64,000 nt of DNA, taken from Agrypnia vestita (Eukaryota > Arthropoda > Insecta > Trichoptera > Phryganeidae). Positions within the stretch are counted from its first letter, which is position 1. Each line of letters opens with the position of its first letter. The position numbers and the translations under genes are program-made. Shown one piece after another: positions 53,430-64,000 of this stretch. The notes beneath the pieces were generated by a model, which did no database searches, was not told the DNA's origin, and was given only the letters and a program-made list of their open reading frames with translations. The stretch lies in assembly GCA_016648135.1 (NCBI GenBank), contig JADDOH010002253.1, forward strand, positions 1-64,000, written 5' to 3'.

Positions 53430-56400
53430 AAATAAGTATCAGAAAAATTCGTGAAATATTGCAGACATTGATTAACGATTTCTTCCAATATATTTAGCGC
53501 TCCATTCGGTTGTGGATTTAATTTCTTTTAAATCTACCGTCGAAATTAATCAGCTGAAAATCTTGAGTAATAATAATTAATTGCGTGTGTATAATTAGCG
53601 ATGAACTCGATTGCTCTCGTAATTTATCGGATAAAAATATATTTTACTTTAATTTTTGTAACTTCCATTGGTAGTATTTGCGGAATTCGTGTAAGTAATA
53701 AAGTTTTAAGCCTCTCCGTGTTTATACTTTATAATAGTAATAAATAAACCATATATTTCCGATTCACCTTAAAAACTCCTTTCACATAGTCCCGTTTCTT
53801 ACCATTCCTGTTTTGATTTTATTACATTCCTCTATCAAGAACAATTTTCAATCGGAAGTTATAATCGGAGGTCAGAGCAATACCTACCCATAGCAATGTC
53901 TAAATGATTTTACCAAATATATTGTTGAGTAGCGATGATGATGATAATATACATCCGACGAAAATGCAGTTTTGGACATTTTTTTATATTGAAGTGTCTT
54001 CTTAATGAGTATAATAGAGAAAAACACATTCCTATAAGTGATGATCTTTTGTTATGATGGAAAGTGGAGAATACAAAATTTCAATCCCTGAACTCGATTG
54101 CCAGCCAGTATTTGTCGTCTCACCAAGCTCAATAGCAAGCAAACTACTTTTTAGTTGTGCTGGTCTAATCTATGACCCGTTGAGAAATAGATTGGATGGA
54201 TATAAAGCTGCGAAGCTTAGTTCATTAAATGAAATTTGCTTCTTTTGGAGTCAGTTCATTTGATCTAATTTATTAGTAGTACTATTTAAGATTTATGAAT
54301 ATTCGATTATTTTTATTTTCAACACCAAGGTAGGTGTATTGTTTTTTAAGCCAATATAAATGAAACTGATAAATAATAATGTTTTTAATTTTACTTTATA
54401 AGAAGCCCTTAACATATTTCTCTTCTGCTTCCGCCTTCGATTCCAATTTCGGTTCCGGTTCCGGTTCCGAGAAACCAAATCTAAAAACTCCGATTCCGAA
54501 TTCGGTTCCGATAAAGCGACCTCCGTAACATCCCCGATATATATAAATGAAATATAAATATTCATATTATTTGTTACATTTCAACAAAAAATATTGAATC
54601 AGATACATAGATTGACTAGGACTACTACCTACGATTAAATTAAATTAATAAATATAAATTTAGATACACATGAACATTAACTATCAGTGTAAGTAAAGCG
54701 ACAATCAAAAGTATTAGATAGTAAGGTTACTTACTATCTATGTTTTAGATAAATAGAGCAACCGTCTACATATTAGAAACGTACATAGATCGACAATTTA
54801 AACTAAATACATATAATCATTATCAACCTAAATACGTAAAAAATTTCAATAGCATCAAGCATATTAACAATATACAAATTGAAGTGTTTGAATTTCTCAG
54901 CGTTGGATTTCATTGTTTAATTTGTCTTGTTTTATTTACTGGAATATTTGGAATTTTCAGATTTGGGATGGAAAGTTGCACTCACCTACAGGGATGGTAG
55001 CCAAGCACCGGACACGAACAAAATAACTTCCATATTAACTAACGGCCATGAAAATCTACGCAGCTTAGCGAAAATCTACCTAGCATGAAGTAAATTAAAA
55101 CTGTTTTTATGTTATTTAAATTTGTAGTTCGCCTTTTGATGGAGATACCTAATGTATAATAATTAATATGTATCGTGTATATTCGTTGGTAGTTTTGGAT
55201 TTTTTTAGCTTGATCGAAGTTTAAAGCCAATATATGTGCCCATATCTAACATAATTATAATAACTAGTTATAGTTATAGTTATAGTTACGATTGACAAAC
55301 AAAATATGAAACCGAATGGAGGTAATCATAGACATAAATTTACTCGTCGAAAAAAAACGAAATAAAATTGCAAATTGTTAAAATCATAGACGTATATAAA
55401 TATAGACTAGTCATTAAAAAAACAAACCTGATACATCTTGTCTCTGCTGTATTCTATTACGTACTAAATGTATCAATCAGAAAAATTATTTTCGTAACCA
55501 TGTATAAAGAAAGGACAATAAAACATAATTTGACAGACGAAACGCACATGAAGTTATCGTGAATGCTTTTGCTTTTTTCTTCCTTTCTTTTAACTCTTGG
55601 CGTCTGCTTGCTTGCCGTCGAAAAAACTTTGGATCGATTTTTAACCCTTTTCCCGTATCCAATCGAGCTGAAACTTGGTAAGTAGACTCGTGGCGACGAT
55701 CAAGAAGATCTATCAAATTTTCGTTAAAAAAAATAAATAATCATAGTAAAATTTTGGATTTTTAGAAATTTTAATGGTTTTTTCAAATTGGAATCATTCC
55801 AAAAGTTTGATTATCAACGGCGGCCTGATAACGTCACGGAATATTTAAAATTTGAATTACTCCGTCGGTAGGTATAACAGGTACTTCACTACGAATTTCG
55901 AAAATTTATAACAATTGGTTCACAGATGATAGCACACTTCGGTTTTTTGGGAAGAAATCAAATAATAAAGAGATATATTTAGAGATTTTTGACATAGATA
56001 TTTGTCTAGACATGTTTCATTTTCAGTCAATCAATTATTTAATTACATGATGGTAAACTTAATTTACAAAGAAAGGGAGTAAAATAAAAACTTGGTTTTT
56101 ATGGGTTAGTTTTTTGTTCTTCCAGACCATGTTCTTGAGACACGCTGATTCGGTTGATGCTTTATTAATTTACTCTCGGACTTCAGTATACAGATTGCTA
56201 TGGCTGCAAATTTCTACACCTAAATATCTGAAGCTCATGACGTGTTCCGCAAGCTCATTATCAGTACTCAGCTGGCGATAAATACGTTAGAAAATTACAC
56301 GAAAATTTTATGAACTACGTGTTAACTATGCGTAATATGTTATGAGTAATAAGTGTTTTAATGATTGATCAATGCTCTTTTAATTTATTTTTATTTTTAT

Positions 56401-56430
56401 TACTTCTTTGGTTTTATTATTTTACAATCG
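53430..56430. other. AT-rich sequence without recognised gene
   Basis: It includes a ggttccggttccggttcc simple repeat (54450-54470) within a minus-strand RNRNRN-type frame that is compositional. There is also a tatagttatagttatagt run at 55267. No gene is seen. Confidence 0.55.
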
Positions 56431-56433
56431 TTT

Positions 56434-56485
56434 ATTTTATACATATCTAAAATAAAAAAATGTTTTATTTTAGATATGTATAAAA
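56434..56485. repeat. Perfect 23-bp stem hairpin
   Basis: ttttatacatatctaaaata + aaa pairs fully with the inverse at 56463-56485 across a short A-rich loop. It is followed by tgtaatggtaataaataaat, a LINE-like (AATA)n tail. Confidence 0.8.
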
Positions 56486-56944
56486 TTATTCCACTTTATA
56501 TACCTGTTACTGTAAAAGCCCGCTAGGGCGTTTGTAATGGTAATAAATAAATAAATAAATATTTCGAATTTTTTATTAGACGTAAAATTTCAATTTACGA
56601 TAAAGACTTGCATGTTTTTTTTATAAAGATAGGTGGAGTTATCAGATACTCAAATAGAAGTAGAACACGACAGGCGGGTGCTGGTTCCGGCGATTAACAA
56701 CTCCCACACTAGAGACACGTTATTAGCTTAGATGTGATGAATGCTATAACTCTCAAAATAAAAGACATCTCTCTTTAGTCGTGAGGTCATGCCCGATCGA
56801 GTGTCGTGGACCACTAATCGCCTACTGCGTAAAATTGTTGTCTCAACTCGTCTTGCAGACCAACGGGCCTAAAGAAAACTGAATCCTATATCTTTTTATG
56901 TAAGGGATATTTCTTTATTTTTTATATTTATAGAGTTATCTTTG

Positions 56945-57145
56945 TGATTGGACATAATTATTCATTTGAAAAAACTAACAAACTTTGTATAAACCGTACT
57001 GATTGTTTTGAAATGTCTATCGGTTTCGATACTGTACTGTGTCTTCGCACAATGTGATGTCCGTCTTGACGAAGATACAGAAACCCACAGTACCGATGGA
57101 CGCTAAAAATAATCAGTGTGGTTTATACAAAGTTTGTTAGAATAT
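56945..57145. mobile_element. 200-bp foldback sharing ends with 1512-2640
   Basis: Left actaacaaactttgtataaa, right ggtttatacaaagtttgtta inverted. Inner ggtttcgatactgtactgt and cagaaacccacagtaccgat mirror each other. These are the same termini as the 1512-2640 element, here with almost no interior. Confidence 0.75.
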
Positions 57146-58241
57146 TTCTTTATTTATATCTGAAGCCAGATTTCAACAGGAATACAATGACTGAACAAAA
57201 CGTCATTTTGAATTGCTCAAGATTGGGAATAAAAGGGAGAGAATTTGAATTTTTCGTTCGATCCATTTGATAATTCAAAGCACCCGGAATGCTCTTCTCA
57301 ATTGAGATAAGAAAAGACATTTATTTTTGGATCAGACATACGCTTGAGATAACTTTAACGACACGTATACACGAATGAGATGTCTCAAATGAATCATCGC
57401 CACCTTTGTATTGTAAACGTATTGAAAATCTGAGAGAGATCTAAATGTCTCCCGTGACACATCATATCAGTAGGTGCATGCTATTTCTAGACAGGTGTTA
57501 ACATAAGTAATGTCTGTTTTTTTTCAGATTTTAAAACGCGCATCAAAAGAAGAACAAATTGGTTATATACTTCAGTCGAAATAAAATTTTGTGCTTTACG
57601 AAATATTGTGTTTGCTTTTACGATACATCTATTATTTAATTTAATTACAGGCCTTCAAAATGGAACGTCACGTAGACAAAAGTTAGCCCTTTCGACACTG
57701 TCTTTGAATTCTTCGAGTCAAGACCGGATGGTTTTTAAGCCAGAGGCATCGAAGAACTTGTAGATCGGTTGCAAGAAGTTGTAAATAATAAAGGAGAATA
57801 CATTTGATTCACAAAGTTGTTGTAATTTTTGTTGTTGTGTCCTCTTGTCCACATCATTCCGAAAAAACAGTCACAACTTACGTTAAAACCCAAATGTTTG
57901 GTAAAAAATTGTCGGCTTCTGTATTCGGTGGCCAGACATATTTTATTTTGTGTTTCGCTTAATTATGTTGTGAACAAAAATATTACTATTAAAATATATT
58001 TTTATGTTATAATTATATAGCAAATTTAATTTTGTATTGCACACACGTCAAGCTAAACCCAAAATCACTATTATATTCCCTTTCATCATCAGGTTAACTT
58101 AATAACTTTTTATTTTAAAAATACTTATTTAAAAAAAATGTTCTCGTGTTTGATTAATAAATAAATATTAAGAAATCTTTCTAAATGAAATTAAATAAAA
58201 ATAAAATTTAAAAAAAATTAAAAAATCTGACACACAGGGCC
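57146..58241. other. Unassigned, AT-rich
   Basis: Acceptor-like tttaattacag at about 57648 and ttttttttcag at 57527 are followed only by short frames with stops. No gene model is supportable. Confidence 0.5.
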
Positions 58242-58273
58242 CTGATGATGGACTCTGCAAAGAGATCCGAAAT
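58242..58273 (+). ncRNA. Hammerhead-like core, Penelope-type terminus
   Basis: CTGATGA, then tggactct-gcaaa-gagatcc (stem ggActct with gagAtcc) and GAAAT. It is nearly the same as 14987-15018 but with GAAAT instead of GAAAC. Flanking sequence is AT-rich. Catalytic ability is doubtful. Confidence 0.4.
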
Positions 58274-58589
58274 ATCGGAAAGAAAGATAGTATATAGACG
58301 ACAGAATATCCTAGAAAACTCTAATCGGTTTGTTCTTATATTGCCTTCGTATACTATATCAGTTGCATCGATCGGTACAAATATTTTCCAAAAAGAAAAA
58401 TCTATATGAAATGTGGAAGAAAAATTTAACATTTAAACGACATGACATTAAAAATAATAACTTAAAATTTCGTATTAAAAACATTTCATGTGTTTTTATT
58501 ATTAAAAATGGATTTAAAATCAGCCCTCGCTCGAGCGCCGCGGTTTTAATGAAATCTCGCGTTTCCTCGAGATTTACCTTACGATAACT

Positions 58590-59835
58590 TTCATTTTATT
58601 TTTTACATCATGTTAAATGAACGCCGTTAACTATAATATGTGTTTAAAGTATTTTACCAACATAGCAATTCAGTTCACATAGCAATACCTTGGATATGAT
58701 TTGTCTCCTGCTTCCAGCTCTCTGCTTGTGGTATTTCGTTAATTCGTTCACGCCCCCTAATCGTGCCCACTTCTCGGTTCCTTTATCTAAACATGAATTT
58801 GGGAACCCTACGCTTTCCCACCGCCCAGTCTAGTCTAGTTATAGTTCTAGTTCTAGAACATGAAACGGCAGGGTTGGGTTCAATTCAATTCAATTCCTAT
58901 ATGTTTTCAACATCAATGAAATGAAGACGGAAAAAATTCTAGAAAATTCTAGACTGAATTGAAAAATCTTCTATAAAAAACCATTACAATAACGCAATGA
59001 AAAAATCTTATCAAAAACAATCTATATCTATATATATATACTTTTATATATACTTTTATATATACTTTTAAATGTTATTACAATACCTTCTTAATTATTA
59101 ATTTTTATAACTTAATTTAATGTTTCCTTGTGTATATCTTACTTACTTAATTTAATGTCTTAAGTTTTATAACTTAATCTACTGTTTCTTTGTCTATACC
59201 TTACTTGTTTAATCTAATGTCTTACTCTAACGATTTCATTAATAATAGATGTATACATATATGACAATGCCCCCACTTTTAAACACGAGAATAAATCCTC
59301 ATTTAAAAGTGGGTAAGCATGTAATATAAATGTGTATTAATTACATTATATTGAATACACTCTTAAGTTTGTATATTTACCACATAAATTTAATTAAAAA
59401 AATTACTTACACGGCATGTTTGTGAGGCGGGCTTCCGCCTCTCCTAACTTACATGAATAAAATGAAATATATTAGTGAATGAGGTAATAACAATTATTAT
59501 ATTATAAAATATTTTACAAAATTGGGTTATGACCGCAAGACACGATTTCGGATATGCTCAGCTTGGCATAACAATGATAGCAATGCCATCTAGGTTGTCC
59601 GCAGCTTCTCCCTCATGACTTTAGCTATTTAAGTTCTCCATTTATAGTGGGAGATCGCAGTTTTTATATATCCTATATATGCCTACTTTTTTGCTTCATG
59701 CTTCCTTCACAAGATGGTGTATTTTTTAATTTTAGAAAGATGTCCCCGGGAAAGGTCTAGCTATCGGTCCATTAATACCAAAGATAATATTAATAAAAAG
59801 AAAAAAATTATAGAAAACTACTATTTTATAAATTA
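58590..59835. other. Low-complexity AT-rich stretch with local tandem repeats
   Basis: atatatacttttatatatac is repeated three times at 59031-59070. A diverged ~60-bp pair with tttaatgt(t/c)t(t/c)(c/a)cttg lies at 59110-59225. aattcaattcaattc is at 58880. No gene is seen. Confidence 0.6.
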
Positions 59836-59842
59836 TCAACAT

Positions 59843-59870
59843 GTTTCAGGACCAATGGTCCCTTCATCAG
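59843..59870 (-). ncRNA. Hammerhead-like core in Penelope terminus
   Basis: Minus strand: CTGATGA, stem agggacc with ggtcct around att, GAAAC. This is the best of the cores in this window: both conserved boxes are intact and the stem pairs fully. It lies 3' of a GIY-YIG relic on the same strand, where Penelope-like terminal repeats carry hammerheads. Confidence 0.5.
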
Positions 59871-60460
59871 GATAACACAAGGATAACATACCCAAAAACA
59901 AAAAAAAATACATGAGTTGAATAATAACTAATTAAGAAATAATGTGAAAATAAATTTAAAACGTAACTATTAAATAACTTGCAATAAAAAATTATAATAT
60001 ACTATTATATTTAATTTTCTATTAAAACTTTTTTTAATTTTTCAAATTTCTAATTTATTTAACTGTTCTCCTATGTAAAATTATGTACCTATGTAAAATT
60101 TCTAAATCCTTGTTTATCAAAGGAATGGTTTGTTTCCAAAAGATGATTAGATAATTCAGAATAGTTATTGCTATTTAAACATCTTAAGTGCTTCTTAATT
60201 CTAATATCAAAATATCTACAAGTTTTACCTGCGTGGATAAAAATTATTGCAATCATTACAAATTAGTTTATTGTCTCCTTTTTTTAAATTTCATCCTTAC
60301 CCTTGTTATTTAATAAATAATTGTTTAATTTATTATTACTATAGAAAGCTGGTCGCATAGAATTTGGGATGTTTTTAATTATTGAATTTGAAATCTGAGT
60401 TTTCTCCAGTGCTTTCCTATATCGACTGTTGGTGGGTAAACAAAAGATTTAAAAAAACTT
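59843..60460 (-). mobile_element. Degenerate Penelope-like element, 3' part (GIY-YIG relic plus terminus)
   Basis: Penelope-like elements join a reverse transcriptase to a GIY-YIG endonuclease. On the minus strand, 60278-60092 gives ICNDCNNFY, a short frame break, then GKTCRYFDIRIKKHLRCLNS, NNYSELSNHLLETNHSF and GFRNFT. This is the expected GIY-YIG order (CxxC..FY, R, IKxHL, HLxxTxHxF). About 220 bp further on, at 59870-59843, is a hammerhead-like core. A reverse-transcriptase part is not recognisable upstream. A related fragment is at 8264-8345. Confidence 0.65.
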
Positions 60461-62392
60461 TTTCTTTTACTTTTTATTTAACATAATATCTAATTTAGCG
60501 TTACAAAAATATTAATAGCAATTTGTTTAATAATATTGCATTCAATGTTGAAAATATTTACAGATAAGGGAGCATTAACCAATTTACTGAGCATAGAATG
60601 AAACATGTTGATAATAAAAAAAGCTTTTTGTAATTTCTTTTTATTAATTAAAAATATAGTTATCATCAAGTTATTTTGCTGTTATTGAACATAATAGTTT
60701 AGGTATCTATATGGACATATGTGTCAGACATAAGCCCATCTCAGTCGAAGTGCTTTTTTCTATGCATCACGGTTCTTTGATTGCAAACTACTTGCCTCCT
60801 TTTCAATCCTGGGACCTTGCTTACTACTCATAGTACTTGTTTAGTACTACTACTAGTAATGTCTCGCAGTTAATGGTACATCCATTATTCGACGTCATCA
60901 CTATGCCTCGAAGGTGTCATGCATGTTTGTTTATTTATCTCTCATCATACAAGTTTGTACAGATATGCTAACCATCAAAAATGTTTTGCGATTTTTTATT
61001 TTAATATAAATTTATTTATTAAAATTATTTATCATTTATTTATAAAATATTCTTTTTATTTATTACAACGTGAAATAAATAATTTTGATTGGATTATGCC
61101 TGTCTCACTGTTGAAACCGGCATTCTAAAGATTTTACCTCAAGACGCAACAATAAAGTGGCTTAGGAAAATAACTCTCTAAAATCTTAGACCCCTCCTAC
61201 GTTAAGCATTTTAAGTACTTCGACTATTCGAGATACCAGTACTCTCAATTTATGTTCTCATTTACTCCCATCCTTCGTTCGTATATCCTAATCCCATGTC
61301 CCACTCCACTTCCTCCCAACATATGTTGTTACCAAAAATTATCTTATAGATACTTTCACACTTGGCTCGTACCACTAACAATTATCAGCAGAAAGTTCAT
61401 AACTGGCATAGTTTACACTTTTTTTCATCATATGTACGTTAATTTTAAGATTTGCTGTCAACTTTCCCAAAGATAAATAGAAAAAAAATTAAAAATGAGA
61501 TAATTTTGAGCTTTACTCGTATTAGCATTTATTTCAATAGATTTAAAGTGGTAGTTATTTATATACTCTATTCAATAGGACATAACAGAGAACATAATGT
61601 CTGCGAAATACTGAAACACGTGACTATCGTTAGTTACAACACTTATATACCTGGAAAAGGGCGATAATGTTAAAATTTACATGGGACATTTTTGATACTA
61701 AAGGTTTATCGTTGGCACAGAACAATAAGATTACCACACAGCATACTTCGTGAGATACCCTATCTTTATAGTTACTTTCCTAGGATATTCATCGGGCTGA
61801 GAGCTCCAAGGCACAATTGTTGCATCTGTCCTGTACGTAAAGTGATTTCTCTGCAACACCGCAGCATCCAACAAATTGCAGATAAAAGCTCGATTTACAC
61901 AACGATACATCAAGACACCGGCGGCGAGTAAAAAAGCGTAGAAAATAGCTTTTTTATGGCGTCGAACGGAAATTTGACGTGACTTTGAAACATCACCATA
62001 CAAAAGTGTCATTCGTTTTTATTTCCGTTTATATTCGGGGGTGTATACCTACATATCTGCTATCTACATACATATGTATAATGCCGTTACGGGAACGAAC
62101 TGCGTCCAAAACTGCGCATTATATAAAGCAGGAGTGTCTAACTCGTAAAATAATTTCAAATTTAAAAAAAAAGAAACCGAACATTTTCGTGGTCGAAACC
62201 TCTTATGGGTTACTAGACAAAATAAATTTTATTCAATAAAATAATTTTAATTATAACAGCAATACCAAGTTTGGTATCAATTTTCAAAACAGATTTATTC
62301 GATTTTCTTTGTTTTTTTTTTGTCTTAGGGGAAATCGCTGAGCTTTAATTGACAACGCTCGGTAATGTGCCCTGTAGACGGTGTATTTACGA
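60461..62392. other. AT-rich intergenic sequence
   Basis: No gene, RNA gene or repeat recognised. Frames at 61692-62012 on both strands overlap each other and are not convincing. Confidence 0.5.
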
Positions 62393-62550
62393 TGTATGCA
62401 TAAATGATGACAATACCACTATTGTAGGCTAAATAAAATGTACGCAAAAATGATGACTACCACCATTGTAGACAAAATACAATGTATATAAATATGTTCA
62501 TCTTGTAACCATTGCGAACTAAATATAATGTAAGCAAAAATTATAACTTA
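62393..62550 (+). repeat. Three diverged ~60-bp tandem units
   Basis: (t)gcataaatgatgac, accactattgtaggctaaat, aaaatgtacgcaaaaatgat and so on recur at about 62397, 62450 and 62505 (..accattgcgaactaaatata). Confidence 0.7.
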
Positions 62551-63049
62551 ACAATTATAATTATATCTCAAACACGTGTATAGAATATATTCAACTGATT
62601 CGTCTCACCTTACCTCGTGTGTACCTACATCAATGTATCGCTCTCATCAACCATCGTTTGAATTTTATTTCGAGATAATATTATTTTGATAAGTGGAAAA
62701 TAAAAATTATAGATAAATATTTTTTTCTGCAATATGAGCAAAATGATTTTGTGGTGAGATTATTAAAATAATTAAATAAGTGTAAACTTTGTTTTCTCCG
62801 CTTATTTGTTGAAAATACCAACAAATAGGCGGCGAAAACAAAAAAATGATTTTGCTCGTATTGAATAAATTAAAGCGAGTACGGCTATATATTCTTTTAT
62901 TCATCGCATTTTATTCGATAAAATATTACGCCCTTTTTTAACGTTGCTTCATGACACATATTAGCGGAGAAAACCCCGAAAAGACAACGTTTAAAATGTT
63001 TGTTTTTAAAGTGTATATTTTAAACGTTCCTTTCGTGTTTTATTTATTT

Positions 63050-63355
63050 GCAGGGGAAAACAACGGCTGACACCGATTAGAGTCGGCAACCACCGCGACA
63101 TTAGAGTCGATCGCCGTCCCGTAGGGAAGCAGCCCGCGGTTGGGAGGCCCGGCGGCTGACACAGGGTGGAAAGGAAGTTTCTTCAATCGCAACTTTTTGT
63201 CCCGAGGCCGGGGTCAGCGACCGAAGTACACCTTTGGGGGGCACCTACCTATCCCCGGCGGGAGGGCGAATACTTCCGTCGGGAATGTGTGACACCGGGC
63301 GCGCGCCTCCCTGGCCGCGGGCCCGCCACACGACGCGGACAATGCTTTTGGGAAT
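63050..63355 (+). other. GC-rich island after an acceptor-like tttatttgcag
   Basis: From ggggaaaacaacggctgaca to cgcggacaatgcttttggg the sequence is strongly GC-rich in an otherwise AT-rich region. A frame from the acceptor-like site is open for 34 codons (RLTPIRVGNHRDIRVDRRPV..), meets TGA at 63157, and stays open after it for another ~75 codons. It may be 5' sequence of a retroelement or a captured exon. No family is recognised. Confidence 0.35.
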
Positions 63356-63495
63356 TGTTACTATATATTATTTTATATTTAACATAAAATTAACAATATG
63401 ATGACATTACATAGGTAAAGATAAAAATGAGCAGCAATAAAAAATGGTTATCAAATCTTTATTAATGCTTAATTAACCACAAATGCTTATTATTA

Positions 63496-64000
63496 TGTAA
63501 CGAAATAGTAACAGAGATTACGTACAGAATCTTTCGTAATACGTCTAAGACGAAAATAACACAAAAACCTCTAGTACCTTATAAAACAGCCAACAACACT
63601 CGTACTATCTACAACATTAGGGAGACGCCTGGAACAGCCTTCGAGGAACAAGTCTGGAGCAGCTTTCGATAAAGCGACGGGAACCTTTTCCTAAGCACTA
63701 GAAAGGGAAATAATCTTCCGGAGAATTCTTCTCGAAGTATCGGCATATCGCATATTTAAAGCGGGTCCGATAGTTCCGCGAGTTGAGTTTGTTTTCGGAG
63801 CAATAGATATTGAGCGAAATAATCGAGCGAGTTCTTACCTAAGTGGCGAAATAAGTAAATGCGAATACCGTATGCGAGAATTGGATGGAATGTTCTAGCG
63901 AATGTTTAACAAGTGTTCCTAGCGATAATAAAGTATTCGTAGACGAGGGATAGCTTACGAAATATTATGATGCTAAGAATAGTGTATTAATTTAATACGT
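63496..64000 (+). mobile_element. Probable LTR of an LTR retrotransposon, cut by the window end
   Basis: It starts TGTAACGAAATAGTAACAGA, has a TATA-like catatttaaagcgg at 63751 and a plausible start near gagttgagtttg (63781). AATAAA lies at 63927-63932, about 150 bp further: the U3-R-U5 order of an insect LTR. The 3' limit and any primer-binding site are beyond the window. Strand is inferred from this order. Confidence 0.4.

Noticed and set aside
61692..62012. Overlapping frames on both strands
   Set aside because: Mutually overlapping, no domain, no poly(A) or splice context.

Overview
This is an A+T-rich, repeat-dense stretch of an animal nuclear genome, almost certainly an insect. Lepidoptera would fit (short introns next to TE-filled ones, insect-like Arl1 residues, TTAA- and TA-flanked MITEs, RTE and Penelope relics), but the order rests on general impression and is not proven. 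Only two genes are secure. The rest is layered transposable elements, foldback elements, minisatellites and unassigned AT-rich DNA.

Layout. (1) 307-12934, + strand: the last five exons of the catalytic subunit of DNA polymerase delta (POLD1), from a motif-rich palm/thumb segment through the CysA zinc module and the CysB iron-sulphur module to the stop codon. Earlier exons lie to the left of the window. Its introns hold pogo-like elements, a TTAA MITE, LINE tails, a tRNA-derived SINE, and a triplicated 183-bp block abutting the last splice acceptor. (2) 12935-22659: intergenic, with two more pogo-like copies, a Penelope-type terminus, a MITE and two TTAA-flanked elements. (3) 22660-28372, - strand: complete Arl1 (ARF-like GTPase of the trans-Golgi), four coding exons, 180 residues; its first coding exon is only ATG plus one base. 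The introns carry an RTE relic, a 1.35-kb element with 34-bp perfect inverted ends, and a TTAA element.

(4) 28680-31355: two back-to-back copies of a 1.33-kb transposon, each keeping a broken two-exon N-terminal transposase fragment. (5) 31.4-43.6 kb: MITEs and direct repeats leading into a roughly 1.1-kb minisatellite packed with perfect heat-shock elements (36340-37440), followed by a foldback element with a tRNA-shaped sequence in its loop. (6) 43.6-51.1 kb: a LINE tail, a possible small minus-strand terminal exon, and two arrays of a 110-135 bp repeat that both finish in the same RTE-like tail. One array is split by a 1.08-kb TTAA foldback and a 0.55-kb insertion. (7) 51-64 kb: a second SINE copy, perfect hairpins, a Penelope-like element with a GIY-YIG relic and hammerhead-like terminus, a GC-rich island and a probable LTR cut by the window end.

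The two host genes have no evident joint function: POLD1 is nuclear replication and repair, Arl1 is Golgi traffic. The most unusual feature is the heat-shock-element minisatellite; next are the tRNA-bearing foldback element and the recurrent hammerhead-like cores.
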